DNA from: Lineus longissimus
Taxonomy: Eukaryota > Nemertea > Pilidiophora > Heteronemertea > Lineidae
Assembly (NCBI RefSeq): GCF_910592395.1
Contig: NC_088319.1
Location: 8,928,001-8,992,000, forward strand
Direction of reading: 5' to 3'
DNA length: 64,000 bases
Shown here: piece after piece, positions 1-11,984 of the stretch
Position numbering within the stretch: the first letter of the stretch is position 1
Layout: every line of letters begins with the position of its first letter
The notes under the pieces: generated by a model
Told to the model about the DNA's origin: nothing
Databases searched by the model: none
Seen by the model: the letters and a program-made list of their open reading frames with translations, nothing else
Translations under genes and position numbers: made by a program

Positions 1-2045
1 TGTCGCAGGTTTTGTGTTTCGAATTTGGAGAATCCTTGACTCTGAATGTTCGTCGGTGGAAAGTGTGGTTGTGTCAAAACCACCCAACGAATCTCTGGTT
101 GGGGTTAATTATAGTTGAACAACATAATAGTGACAGAAATTAGCAGAGTTTGTTAGAATTTAGGCGATATCCATCCCATATGATGATCCGAAAGTTCCGA
201 GAAATCGGCAATGGCGGATTGCCATTCAACAGAATACCGAATTCTGGCCAGAACTTTTCATCACAATTTGCGTGCAAGAGACCTACCTATGAATGACTCA
301 AAATCACCCAGGCTCTGCTCATGGGATGTACAGTCCTACAAGAAAGTAAATTTCCACTGTTTTTTAAAAGTATCGCAGAGATAATAAGATATTTGAATGC
401 GGTTTTTCAGCAGAGTATGGCATATTTAGTTGGTCATATATCTGTTGCATTTGGATGCACCTAATTCCATCCCTTCATTATGTAACATACATTTCAAAAA
501 AGGTCCAAAAATCGCTTATTTTATTTCATGTGCCTTTTCAAAATTTCTCATGAGCCCATGAACTGTGCTTTATGACCATCATTTTTTGGCAGGTGCAATT
601 CCATAGAGTGTGTTTGATAGTCGTGACAAATGCACATTTTTGCTTAGAATTTTCATTTTATTTTTTAATCTCTTCCATAACCTTTGATAAAGACCCGCAA
701 TCCTTGATGTATGATCTGAGTTGGCCATGAAGATCCTGACTGACTGCATTGCTGACTTTGTGGGTTGTTCTCAAAGGTCACCAGCTGTCTGAAAAAAACA
801 ATCACCTGTAGCGAGCTAAAAAACTAATTTTTTAAATGAAAGAATTAAGCAAGAATTTTCTAGTAATGAAAGCAAAAAAAACCTTTGTTGCATCATAGTT
901 CACCCGTACAGTGAAAAAGAACAAAAATGAAATAAAATAAAAAAGTGACTTTTTGGCCATTTTAAAAATGGCCTGATACATAATAAAGAGACAGGATTAG
1001 CTGGGTCAAAATACAACAGATACATGACCAACTAGATATACCATTCTCTACTGAAAAACGCATTCAATTATCTTATTCTATCTCTGTGATATAAAAAAAC
1101 CTGCGGACATTTACTTCCTGGTGGGACTGTACCTGCACAGAAAATAATTGCTGAAACCTCTGTAAACATGTCCTAAGTGCTGCACTCAACCATTTTAAAG
1201 ATCGTTTTCATCTCACTCAATCACCCCTGTAGAAGTGTCCCCGTACTGTATAGCATCAGAAGTGTATGACTGGTAAATGTACACACAAATGCAGTAGGCA
1301 GAAAATGCACGCTGATATCGTCTGCAGACTGGGGATGTTCTCAAGAGTCAATAGAATTTAGGTTATTATCTTAACCCTTTGGATGCCAGCTATTATGTAA
1401 ACACTGTGCCGAGGCTTTTTCAGGAAATTTAGGTTTTTTTTTGTCTTTATACTGTTACTATTACTATTACTACTATTTGGCGCCAGTGATCATGTGACAC
1501 AATCTGAAATACAGAGTCTTGCACACGTCTTTAGACATCAACACAAAAGTTGTCTCAGTGCTGCCATCTGAGAATTTTTACTGTAACTGTATTTTAGAAT
1601 TACCTATGTGCCATACGGGTGTACATGGAACGTCCAAATCAATGGTGTCAGAGCAGAGGAATTTTTTTCAAGAGAACAATGTCGGATTAGCTGGAACTTC
1701 AAGTCTTCGGGTGGACTTGGAAGTCAGTAATCTTGTTGAAACACAGAAAAAGTTCCAACAATTGGTGGACCGTATCTTTTCCGGACCTCTTACAAAATGC
1801 TATGAGGAACCTCGTCATGACTGACAATGAGACATAAATGCTCAAGAACTACTAAGATCGATTTTCAGCACATGTGATGCCAAATCATGTTTTGCAAGGT
1901 ACTGGTTGAACAACTGTGTGCAGCAAGTGTGAAAAGTTTTTCACAGACTCGGAACTTTGAGCTGCAAAGTGTGTTTTCAAGAAAACAGGATCAGATACAT
2001 CTTGATCAGATTGTGCTTGGCTTATCAATGCTGATTACATTTCAG
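1..2045. other. No gene recognised; probable PEX5 intron or upstream DNA
   Basis: I see no convincing coding exon here. Bases around 120-240 and 1110-1210 resemble a dispersed repeat seen again at about 6551 and 7889, sharing phrases such as GATCC(C/G)AAAGTT and the GTAAACATGTC neighbourhood. The reading frame at 1519-1824 has no recognisable domain. The acceptor of the PEX5 exon lies at 2043-2045, so at least the right-hand part should be intron. Confidence 0.5.
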
Positions 2046-2211
2046 TGAACAACACGGCGAAGTCCGAGACCTCTTCATAGCTGCTGCCCGATTATATTCT
2101 GCAGACCTCGACGCTGATGTCCAATGTGGTCTTGGGGTTCTTTTTAACCTGTCCGGAGAGTATGACAAGGCTGTTGACTGCTTTCAGGCAGCTGTGGGAA
2201 AACGACCGCAG
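2046..2211 (+). CDS. PEX5: PEX5 exon (TPR domain, PTS1 receptor)
   Basis: Exon of the peroxisomal targeting signal 1 receptor, which binds C-terminal SKL-type signals in the cytosol and delivers cargo to the peroxisomal docking complex. A CAG acceptor precedes 2046 and a GTGAGC donor follows 2211. The 166 bases leave one base of a split codon plus 55 codons. The translation contains [20 protein letters not shown], almost identical to the vertebrate TPR segment at this point, followed by [14 protein letters not shown]. This is a complete tetratricopeptide repeat. The next exon continues the same protein about 7.7 kb downstream after a repeat-filled intron. Upstream exons (N-terminal PEX14-binding region and first TPRs) are not in the window. 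Confidence 0.95.
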
Positions 2212-2719
2212 GTGAGCAAAACATCCATGAATTTAGCAAGCCTATCAGCATGGTCATGGAAGTGGTCAGGCCTATTTCACATGATGAATTAATTCCTCCC
2301 CTGTTAGCATTGCGTGGCAAGTTACATGCAATGTACCCAACGGCACTACAACCTCAGAGTCTGCAAAAACATAGGCTTTTGCTCCCCTCCCTTGATCATT
2401 GCCATCTAACAGCTGATTTTGGAAGAATTTTGCTCACTCAATACAACACCCCTTAATTTTCCCCTGGCCTCAGTCAGTATCAAGGGAGGCTGAATGAAAG
2501 GGTCCCAGGTCATTTATTAATCTGCTCTGAATAGCAGGCTCCCTTATCACCGGTTCAGCCTGGGCCATTCTTCTATGCTACATGAAATAATTCCTCAGGC
2601 AATGAAAATGTAGTGGTTTGGCGAAAAAGCAAATTCCTTTTAATTATCTGTTTGCTTACATCAAGAATTAATAAAGACTGAATAGAACACTACCAAGAAT
2701 CGATAAAGACTTGTCCTAT

Positions 2720-4065
2720 TAGCTCAGCTGACAAAAGGTCAGCGGAGCGATTCAAAAGTATGCTTATGTCAGTCAGTCAGCCAGGCCGTCTATCCGTTCA
2801 ACTTTTTGGCTTAATGCCCAACGTTTTGTAACCGTAAAACCTGGAGATCTCAACTTGATGTCTAATTTTGGGGAATATTTTTTCTCAACAAAAACAAAAA
2901 ATCAGCGCGATTTGACGTACATTCAGCATGCGAGACAGCTTTGACTATAAAGGCTATCTGGCTTTCTGGAGGAAGAATAGAGTTCATTCATCCTGGTGTT
3001 TCCACTTATTGGCTCACCGTCGTCGTCCATATCCTGTGTGGCACATTTCTTAACCGCTTGTGCTATGAACTTGAAACTTTGTACACATTATGACCTAGGT
3101 CACATGACCTCTGACAGCCAATTTCGGTCCGGTCTGATTCTTCACCTGGCCACCAGGGGGCTAAAACCAAAAACTTAAAAAATGCGATAACTCGTTGATT
3201 ACTGATTTGTTTTTGCTAAAAATGTTATGGTGGGTACCCCTAGCAAGGATACATCACATATCGAACGGGTTTTTGATTTGACCTACTTTTGAAGGTCACA
3301 GAGGTCAAATGGCGTAAATTGGCCGTTAGGATGTAACTATGGCACGTTTCTAAACTGCAATGACAATTCATCCCAAATTTGGTACACATGTACCCCTTAG
3401 TCAGGTGATCTCAGGGACCGAAGTTCGGTCCTACATGATTCACCGCTTGACCACCAGGGGGCAAAATCCAAAAACCTTAAAAATGTGATTATTCCTTAAC
3501 TTCTTCCCGATTGCCACCAATTTGATATCATGGGTACATCTAACCACCATTACAGTATATGGCACACAGTTTTTTAATTTGACCTACTTTTCAAGGTCAC
3601 AGAGGTCAAATGGCGTAAATTGGCCGTCAGGCCGTAACTATGGCACGTTTCCTAACCGGAATGACTATTGATCACAAATTAAGTACACATGTACCCCTTG
3701 GTCAGGTGATCTCAGGTACCGAAGTTTGGTGCGATCTGATATACCGTTTGGCCTCCAGGGAGGGGGCCAAATCCAAAATTCTTCAAAATGCTATTATTCC
3801 TTAATTACTTGCCCGATTGGCACCAATTTTATATCATAGGTACATCTAATTCTAACAACCACCCGTGTCACACGGGTCTTTTTTATTTGACCTACTTTTC
3901 AAGGTCACAGAGGTCAAATGTACTGTAAATTGGCCATTTTGGGGAAATTGTAATTGCTTGAACCTACTTCAAACCTAACACTACATGACACAATACCATG
4001 CTCTTCATCCATCTTTCCTCCACATGAGGTGAGCACAATGGCCCTGGCCATTTCATTGATTTTTT
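2720..4065. repeat. Dispersed repeat with nuclear-receptor half-sites (copy 1)
   Basis: Copy of a mid-repetitive family, seen inverted at 22080-23193 and in parts at 4671-5153, 9170-9215, 10200-11310 and 52520-53150. It contains internal subrepeats of about 300 bp. Each carries TTTGACCTACTTTTCAAGG followed by TCACAGAGGTCAAA, giving TGACCT and AGGTCA half-sites. Direct-repeat pairs spaced by three bases lie at 3293-3307, 3594-3608 and 3902-3916. The right end is AGGTGAGCACAATGGCCCTG then GCCATTTCATT. The left end near 2720 has another hairpin, TTAGCTCAGCTGAC followed by GTCAGCGGAGC. No coding capacity. Confidence 0.75.
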
Positions 4066-4670
4066 TCCGATGGACCTGAGCTACCTAGTCTCTCACACCA
4101 CTACACAGTGATGTTGTCCAACTAAATAACTTGTGTACCTAGCCATGGCCCACCAGCCGGGATATAACAGGCATGCTACCGGCCCTAAAATTACTAAAAA
4201 TCCCAGAATTTTTTTTCTCCCTAAAATACCCTAAAATTGATCTATTTTTAGGCATTTTCCTTAAAAATCCCCAAATTTCTCTTTTTCTGGTTAAAACATC
4301 GCTGGTGATTGAAGGTCGTTTGCTTAAAAGTGGAGTGTGGGTCTTTCTTTGTCCTGTCAAGTTCACCTGCCACAACACTGGAATCTTTTGGAAGTGTCTA
4401 GCGGCCTATGGATGATAGCTTTCATTACCTTCTGGTGTGGTGGTGCCAGGTGAACTTGATGGTTCAGATTCTGAAGACCTCAAAGCCAATTTCCAAGTGA
4501 CAGCAGACAACCATTTCAATATTGGCCCTTGCTAGAGGGACAGGACTCTTATCTCTAGGTCAAAATGCTGAAGGTGCGGGAGTTTTGCTCATACGCTCAC
4601 AATGCCCGCATCTCTAACCATCGTGGCAAGTTTTATTCGTACGGCATTTCTCCTCTACCTTTTTAGCTCA

Positions 4671-5153
4671 CCTGTCAGGTGAGCTTATACGATACCACGG
4701 CGTCTGGCGTCCGTCGTCGTCGTCCGTCGTTAACTTTTGAAAAAATCGTGGCACGTTTCTTAACCGCTTGACCCAGAAAGTTCATACTTGGTGTGTGGGT
4801 ACCCCTAGGCAAGACCTTCCTTCAGAATGAAAATCAGTGCAATTTGACTGCTGGTCTGCCATATAGGGGGCACTCTTTGAAAACCTATTTTTGTCATTTT
4901 GAAGCTTATGGTTAAAGCTAGAGCGATAAAAATTTTATGGTGGGTGTATCTAATAAAGGTACATCACATATCACACGGGTTTTTGATTTGACCTTCATTT
5001 CAAGGTCACAGAGGTCGAACTCTAAAATTTCTTTGATCATGGCACGTTTTTTTGCTATTGGTCATAGACTCTCTAAATTTGATATGTAGACACCTATTGG
5101 GCATCTCTACATGTTGACACAGATTTAGGTCAGTGTGACCTACTATTCAGGTA
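4671..5153. repeat. Half-site repeat, copy 2, interrupted by a pogo MITE
   Basis: Starts with the perfect hairpin AGCTCACCT-GTC-AGGTGAGCT (4672-4692). It continues with the family's variable text, including an AGGTCA-CAG-AGGTCG pair at 5003-5017. The family sequence is cut by the TIR element beginning at 5154 and seems to resume briefly at 5962 with TAAGTAGGTCAAGG. The MITE therefore inserted into this repeat later. Confidence 0.65.
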
Positions 5154-5959
5154 CAGTAGAACCTCCCTCAGCGGACACCTCTGCCAGGCGGACACCTCTA
5201 CATTACGGACACGTCCGGCCAGTCCCGATTTTTTCTAAGTCATTTCCAATAACAAAAACCTCTGTACGGCGGACACCTCTCTATTCCGAATTGCGGACAG
5301 GGCGATAGCCAATTTTTGGTCCAATTCCCTCCCAATTACGGACAGTAGGCAAAAACAATGGCTTCCCGCGTGCGCTTGGAGAGTCGAGTAGGCCCGACAG
5401 GTGTGATATTTGCGTAATTAATCAACGTAATTACCCCATGGCATTGTGTTTTTGTATCCTAATTAAGCCGTGGCATTTGTTTACTCATCTTTTCAACTAA
5501 TCACATAGGCCTATTGCATGTATTGTGTCAACGGACACTCATAAATCCACGCGGTTTTGTCAGTGTTGCGGCGAATATGCGTTAGTAGAGAAATTAGAAA
5601 AAATTAATTATTAATCAAAGGTGGCTGATGGACAGAAATTATGGTGTTTTTTCACACATTATGACATGTCGGGGAGATTTTGCAATACAAGGGGCACCTT
5701 TTACTAGAGAGATTATTCACGCTCTGAGTTCCAAAGTAGCTCACGTCATTCAACGCAACATCACAAGCAAATACTGATCAGCCAACAGGTTTAAAGTTTC
5801 TACGCTAGATGTCGACACAGAGAAAACCAAGACCTGCAAGGCGGGAACTTCAAATTCACCTATGGGACGATTTGGCATAACCTCTCTATTGCGGACACCT
5901 CTCTATTGCGGACACCTTGGCCCAGTCCCATGGGTGTCCGCAATAGAGAGGTTGTACTG
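5154..5959. mobile_element. Non-autonomous pogo/Tigger-like MITE
   Basis: An 806-bp element bounded by TA on both sides (5152-5153 and 5960-5961). Its imperfect terminal inverted repeats are CAGTAGAACCTCCCTCAGCG at the left and CAGTACAACCTCTCTATTGC (reverse complement) at the right. Subterminal copies of GCGGACACCTCT recur at both ends (for example 5180-5210, 5270-5300 and 5885-5920). A TA target and CAGT ends are typical of Tc1/mariner-pogo elements. It has no transposase ORF, so it would need a transposase in trans. Confidence 0.8.
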
Positions 5960-6309
5960 TATAAGTAGGTCAAGGTTAAAAAAGCCCATTTTCTTTATTC
6001 CAGCAGATTGAAGTTTGAAATGAAGTTTTAGAGGTCGGCCTGATATAGAGGTTTCGATATTAAATAGATTAATTTCGTTTCGTATCACTAGGTGGCGGTA
6101 TTGTGCAAAAATGTCAGTTGGCACATTGCCAGCAGTTTCGAATTTCGTGGTTCGAGGCAATCCGTCGGGTATCCCAGATGCGCAGTGTTGTACTGCGCCA
6201 CTAGATCTGCATACTACAAGTATGGAAGACAGCCATTTTATGAATTTGAAGTGAGAGGAAGAAGGAATTAAATCACCTTGAATCAATGCTAAAACTTAAT
6301 CATCCGCTC

Positions 6310-6830
6310 TTCGGATGAGGTCGTATGTGTTGATTACATTCTTGTGATTGGTTTGAGATTATTAGTTTGTCCTCATTGTCGGTTGTTTTAGAAACTTTTG
6401 ACTGTGATTGGAAGGTAAAATGAGAAACTTGTCACACTGTTCTTCAGCTTGGAATGGGGATAGTCAATGCAGAGCCAGTTGGTACAAGCTGCCTTGCGAA
6501 TCGGGGTGGCGTAATAATACTGTGAAAGAACAATAAAATGATGAATTGTAGCAGTGTGTGTCAGAAATATATGTGATTTCCATTGCATTTGACGATCCCA
6601 AAGTTTCGAGAGTATGGCAAAATGGCTGCTGCCGTCATTGGAGATTAGCGTCAAGCCGGAACCTTTCGTTACAGTGTGGGCTTTTAAACACAAGTTAATG
6701 GTTTATAATCACCCAGACGCTACTCATTAGGTAAACCTCTACTAAAAACACTTGCTTTAATTTTTGTAAACATGTCACGAGTGCTTAAAAAGAACCATTT
6801 TTGTGATCGTTTTTCGTCGCTGTTGAAATG
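6310..6830. repeat. Dispersed repeat, copy at 6.5 kb
   Basis: Shares long similarity with 7875-8180: CAGTGTGTGTCAGAAAT, TTTGACGATCC(C/A), ATGGCAAAATGGC and GAACCTTTCGTTACA, then GTAAACATGTC-like text followed by (G/A)CGAGTGCT. A weaker match lies at 120-240. The ends and class are undetermined, and small reading frames inside are not conserved between copies. Confidence 0.55.
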
Positions 6831-7045
6831 TACACAGAGTCAGTCAGTGTGTCAACACAACAACGGTGTTAGTATACACATGAATCCATGATACACGGAG
6901 ACACGAATGTAAACATTTGCCTGTTGGGTCGGAAGGAGTTCACCGTTACCGATCACTACCCCAAGAAAGGTCATCTGAGCTGGTAGACTAAAGTAGATGA
7001 TGATAATGATCAAAGTGTAGCACAGCTGTCATAGTTAGGCCTATA

Positions 7046-7569
7046 GTCGGATTCATAAGTAAATGTCACTGACACTGCCCTTCTGGGTCGCTGTGCAAAA
7101 ACTATTGGGCCGATTTCTTCAAAGTTTGGTTTTTCTTGAATCTAATTCCGGGACCCAACACAATTTCCAGGTTAGAGATTTGCAAATTATAAAGAAAAAA
7201 ATTGTCAACTTTGGAGCCCTTTGGGTTGGCCATTTTGGGGGAATCTGGAGGGCCCGATTTTTTTGATGGATAGTTCTAAATGAAACTTGGCAGCTTTAAA
7301 GATACACACGAAAAAAAATTAACCTGAACATTTCAGCAAAATGCATCCAGAAATAAGCAGTACAGAGGAGAAAATGTCAAAATCAATACACTATGTCAAT
7401 GTACACCAATACATACAAAAAAATTATTTCGTAACCATGGTTACTGAAATATAAAAATCCTCTTGGGTCCCGAAATTAGATTCAAGAAAAACCTAACTTT
7501 GAAGAAATCGGCCCAGTAGTTTTTGCGCAGCGGCCCAAAAGGGCAGTGACATTTACTTATGAATCCGAC
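7046..7569. mobile_element. Palindromic MITE with about 110-bp inverted repeats
   Basis: The left arm begins GTCGGATTCATAAGTAAATG and the right arm is its reverse complement, ending at 7569. Similarity extends about 110 bp inward, including GGGCCGATTTCTTCAAAGTT and GAATCTAATTCCGGGACCC in the left arm against their complements at 7455-7530. A non-coding core of roughly 300 bp lies between. I could not resolve a target-site duplication. It is a fold-back type non-autonomous element inside the PEX5 intron. Confidence 0.75.
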
Positions 7570-7874
7570 CATAGAGCTGTCTTGTAACTATGTTTTTTCA
7601 TATGTTATACTATAGCCTACTCTATATCAGTATAACAGTGATGGCATGCATGCATGGTCGGGACATGATGGCTGACTGCTGGATTTCAACATTATCTGAC
7701 CACATGACAATCAGAGATCACCTGGGGAGAAGGGCTGAGCTACACTCAATTCAGAATCGAACAAAAACCTTGCATCTACCATCCAACATCAGAGCTCCAG
7801 TCGATTCTCGTGATCACTCTTTGTCAATGAAATGCTTATCTTAATTTTGCCTAAGATGTCTTTATAATACCTCC

Positions 7875-8180
7875 ATGGATGAAGAAAACAGTAGCAGTGT
7901 GTGTCAGAAATTATAAGATGTCCATTCTATTTGACGATCCCGAAGTTTCGACATTATGGCAAAATGGCGGATGCCGTCATTGGATTGAGATTAGAGTCAA
8001 GCCAGAACCTTTCGTTACACTATGCGCTTTTAAACTCATTTTGATGGGTTATAATGACATAGACACTACTCATCGGGTAAACATTCACTAAAAATAGTTG
8101 CTTTAACTTTTGTAAATGTGTCGCGAGTGCTCAAACAACCATTTTTCTCAGTGATTTCCATGCTTTGTTCACCCGCTGTA
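7875..8180. repeat. Dispersed repeat, copy at 7.9 kb
   Basis: Second good copy of the family at 6310-6830 in the same orientation. It includes the CAGTGTGTGTCAGAAAT start and the GGCAAAATGGCGGATGCCGT segment. No shared coding frame. Confidence 0.55.
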
Positions 8181-9966
8181 TAAATGTACAGAACTAACGT
8201 TGTAGCAAATGCATGCGGGAGACACATCCACTGACATGACTAAGTGTGTAGTACGTGAATCCAAAGTCCAAAAGTAAATAAGTTAACACACGATGTCAAC
8301 TGGTAATATGATAATATGATTGCTAACGGTGATCCAAGCTATTTGAATGTAATATTCATACGTAAACTCGTGATTGTTAGCAAATCTTTTGTAATAGATT
8401 AGGCCCCACAACCCAATTTTCACTTCGAGTACATGGAGTAGGCCTATGCACATTCATGCCATGTATGCCATTACAGCGGCCTACATACATGCACATTTTC
8501 GCTATCTGCTAATAGGACCAGGAGTATGAGTTGACTAAATTGATGATCTTTCTCTTCTTATAGTTATACTAGTCTTATATTTACTACCCAAGCCTTGGGC
8601 AGGGCAGGCTTTATTGTTGACGTGGCGAATTGGTGTGTCCATTGTGCCTGCTGAATGAAAAAAAAACATTCAGGGAGTGTCTTGACACTAATGACAGCTG
8701 TAAGTGTTGGACCCAATATTGTCATAACGTCTCGATGATGTCATGGTGTCCTGACCTATACTTAATCCTTAATCCCTCTTACTCATAGAATATATATTGT
8801 AGGTTGGCAATTTGTGTTTTGCACTTTACCTTTTGCAGCTCATGATAAGCCGAGGCTGATATTTCCCAGAGGTAGACCTAACTTAGTTGTGATGTTTTGA
8901 GTGACACTTGACAGTCATGACAGTGCATCATACAAAATGATGTCAAAACATGGTACCACTACAAGAATGAGAACCCAACTTTGGTGGAGAATTCGGTCAT
9001 TTCTCCAGAGGCTGCTGGTAGTGCTATTGCTAATGCTAAGTGTGTAATCTAAAGAACCTTTTCTTGGCAATGGTATGATTTTTCAAGACAAACCACACCA
9101 TCCCACAACTATTGCATGATCAACCCCTAACAATGACAAGTTCTTCCTCACACTCTCCCTTTCATATCGACAGGTGAGCACAATGGCCCTGGCCATTTCA
9201 TTCATAGTGCACTTTGAGTACGGAACTCGTAACTAATTTTGAATACCGGTATATATTTCGAATATTTACTGCACGTGTACGTGACAAGACTCAATTATGA
9301 AATGTTGTGGAAAATCCTACTAACTTTTTTAGATACAGAAGATGTATTATATTGTCCGTTATCGTGTGGAAATTTTGTACTGTGAATTCAAGGTTCGATC
9401 ATGTCACTCATAAGTGATACCTTAAAATCTGTAAACTTCGAAAACTATTCCCATGGTACTAACATAAATCAACAACTAACTTTCCTTTACTAGACATGCA
9501 GGAGTAATTGTCTTAGGGCTCAAAGCCCCATTTCAGGGAGAAATATGTGAATATAACCGAGGCCCGAAGCCAGCTTTTACACAAAATTAGAGGCGGCAGC
9601 ACTTTATGTTAGCTTATTAGCAGACACCGCTTCAGACCGCCGGTGCAATTTCCAACAAAAACCAAACTGTCATCATAAATCACACAAGTTTTTGGTTTGA
9701 CCTATTTTTAAAGGTCACAGAGATCAAAGTTAAAAAGTTAATGATGTGTCACTTGTCTATAAGGCTATTACTGGAGACTACATGTCCCTTCACATAATAT
9801 ATCAACAGTTTCAGGATTTTTTTATACATATGTGGTAAATGTGTAGCATATCAGTGGGTGCTGTTCACTATTCTAACCAAGGTTCATTGGGAAGTGCTTA
9901 TGTAATTGTGCATTATTGAGTCAGTTGACCTTGTTGAGCTCATTTGCCCCTATTTTATATCTGCAG
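8181..9966. other. PEX5 intron remainder with repeat remnants
   Basis: No gene seen. At 9170-9215 there is an isolated terminal piece of the half-site repeat family (AGGTGAGCACAATGGCCCTG then GCCATTTCATTC). At 9690-9730 there is a degraded internal piece with AAGGTCACAGAGATCAAAG. The rest is unremarkable AT-rich intron. Confidence 0.5.
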
Positions 9967-10124
9967 GATGCGTTACTGTGGAATAAACTTGGTGCTACAT
10001 TGGCAAATGGGAATCGAAGTGAAGAGGCGATCAGTGCGTATGATACAGCCCTTCAGCTCTCGCCTGGCTTTATCAGATCAAGATACAACCTCGGTATTGC
10101 CTGTATTAATCTCGGAGTACACAG
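9967..10124 (+). CDS. PEX5: PEX5 exon (TPR domain, PTS1-binding residues)
   Basis: Exon between a CTGCAG acceptor and a GTAAGG donor. It reads [20 protein letters not shown], then [15 protein letters not shown], then [18 protein letters not shown]. These correspond to the sixth TPR and the start of the seventh in vertebrate PEX5. The asparagines and arginine that contact the PTS1 peptide in the human receptor (Asn in WNK, Asn in LANGN, Arg and Asn in RSRYNLG) are all present. The exon ends inside an AG|G arginine codon, matching the phase of the next exon. Substitutions relative to human are conservative, so the gene appears functional. Confidence 0.96.
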
Positions 10125-11467
10125 GTAAGGTTATAAGACGGTCTACGCATAAAACGGTCTACACACCTTTTCAAAAAAGTGTATGGTGGCTGACAAGAGG
10201 TGTTTACACAGCAAACTTCAATTTTTGGCTCACCTCCAGCATCTGTTTTGTAACTACTGGAGCTATCAACTTGAAACTTGGTACATTATGTTCCCCTATA
10301 AAATGACACCTGGGAGACCAAATTTCAGTCCGATTCGACTCCTGGTTTGGCACTAGATGGCTTAAACTGGAAAGACAAAAAGGGCTATATGTCCCTAACT
10401 ATGGGCTCAATCATCACCAAATCTTGATCTTGGCACAACTAACGACGATACATGACATGTCACACAGGTTTTTGATTTGACCTACTTTTCAAGGTCACAG
10501 AAATCAAATAGCTTAAATTGGTCGATGGTGGCATGTTTCGTATTTTACTGGAGCTATTGACTTGAAACTTGGTACATTACATATGTTATGAAACCTTGTA
10601 GACTTAATTTCAGTCTGGTTCGATTCCTGATTTGGCCACCAGGTGGCTTGATCATTGGTAAATTTTTGGGCTCACCTTGGTGGAGTCCATACAATACTGC
10701 AGTGTCCAGCGTCCGGCGTCTGTCGTTGATCGTCCGGTGACATCTGTATCACTATCCTGTTTCAAAAACAGTAGCATGTTTCTTAACCTCTAGGCCTATT
10801 AACTTAAAACTTTGTACACAGGTCAGATGACCTCCGACACTAAATTTCGGTCCGATCTGATTCTTCACTTGGTGACCAGGGGATGATATCTCCCTTGAGT
10901 GACTCGTTTTCGATAAACTTTTGTGGTAGGTACTCCTAACAAGGATACACCACATAGCGTGCGGGTTTTTGTTTTAAACTATTTTCCAAGGTTACTGAGG
11001 TCAAGTGATGTAAATTGGCAATTTAACTATGGCACATATCTTAACCACTCAAGCTATGAAATTGAAATTTGGTACACATGGTCCCCTACGTCAAATAACC
11101 TTTTTACGAGGAATTTCGGTTCGATATGATTCTCGACTTGGCCACCAGGTGGCCAAAACTGAAAAGGTATTTAGTGCAACAACTCACTTATTAGTGACTT
11201 GTTTTCGATAATATTCTTATTGAAGGTACTCCAAGCAAGGGTATATCACATGTCGTATGAGTTTTTTATTTGACCTATTTTTCAAGGTCAGAAGTCAGAA
11301 TGTGGAATGGCATCAACCAACAATAATAATTCTATTTCTTAATGTTTTTTGTGGCATAGAGCAGATTCCACAAGCCTCTGTTAACTGACTCTAAATCTGT
11401 ATGTGTGTTTTTCATATTCAAACCAATTTAACGTTTCTGTTAAATTTGATGTTAATTCTGGTTTCAG
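10125..11467. repeat. PEX5 intron made of diverged half-site repeat
   Basis: From about 10200 to 11310 the intron is a diverged copy of the half-site repeat family. It shows recurring phrases such as ACTTGAAACTTGGTACA, GGCCACCAGGTGGC and TTTGACCTACTTTTCAAGG, with a TCACAGAAATCAAA variant at 10495. The nuclear-receptor pairs are mostly mutated here. No exon seen. Confidence 0.6.
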
Positions 11468-11669
11468 GGAAGCGGTCGAACATTTCTTGACAGCCCTCAA
11501 TCTACAGCGTGAAGGCAAGGGACCAAAGGATGAACATCAGGTGATGTCTGACAACATATGGTCAACGATGCGGATGGCCATCTCGATGCTTGGGCGGCCT
11601 GATCTTTATAAAGCGTGTGATAACAAGGACTTAGATAAACTTAAGCGGGAATTCAATGTTGAAAGTTGA
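11468..11669 (+). CDS. PEX5: PEX5 terminal coding exon
   Basis: Last coding exon after the GTTTCAG acceptor. It completes the split arginine codon and reads EAVEHFLTALNLQREGKGPK, then DEHQVMSDNIWSTMRMAISM, then LGRPDLYKACDNKDL, stopping at TGA 11667-11669. The segment SDNIWSTMRMAISMLGRPD is the conserved C-terminal helical region after the last TPR in PEX5, which packs against the PTS1-binding site. Length and end point match the family. An AATAAA signal lies 310 bases downstream. Confidence 0.95.
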
Positions 11670-11978
11670 CCGAACAGTTCTCGTTTCAAGGAAAACCTTT
11701 TTAACCATCATCTTGATAATCGGAGGACACCTTTGCTAGGAGTACTCTAATTGATTTTTGAAAACTGATTTGATGGAATTTGTTTCTTCATGTGCAATTG
11801 CAAGGATCAAGACTTTGTGAGGTCTAACCCTTGTCCATGGCAGGTTTTCAAATGCTGGCAAGATTGAATGGGATACGAAGTACATGTTTCATCAAAAGGT
11901 CACGTTTGACAATTGACCATAGTACTTGCTCATGGCATGTCGTCACACTAATAACATAAGTCATTTTTTCCACTTATG

Positions 11979-11984
11979 AATAAA
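11979..11984 (+). terminator. Likely PEX5 poly(A) signal
   Basis: AATAAA about 310 bases after the PEX5 stop codon, followed by an A-rich stretch and T-rich sequence at 12010-12030. It is the first canonical signal downstream of the stop. Confidence 0.6.

Noticed and set aside
1519-1824. Upstream PEX5 exon
   Set aside because: The translation has no TPR pattern or similarity to the PEX5 region expected before the 2046 exon.
5903-6286. 127-codon minus-strand frame
   Set aside because: Crosses the end of the pogo MITE and unrelated repeat DNA; composition only.
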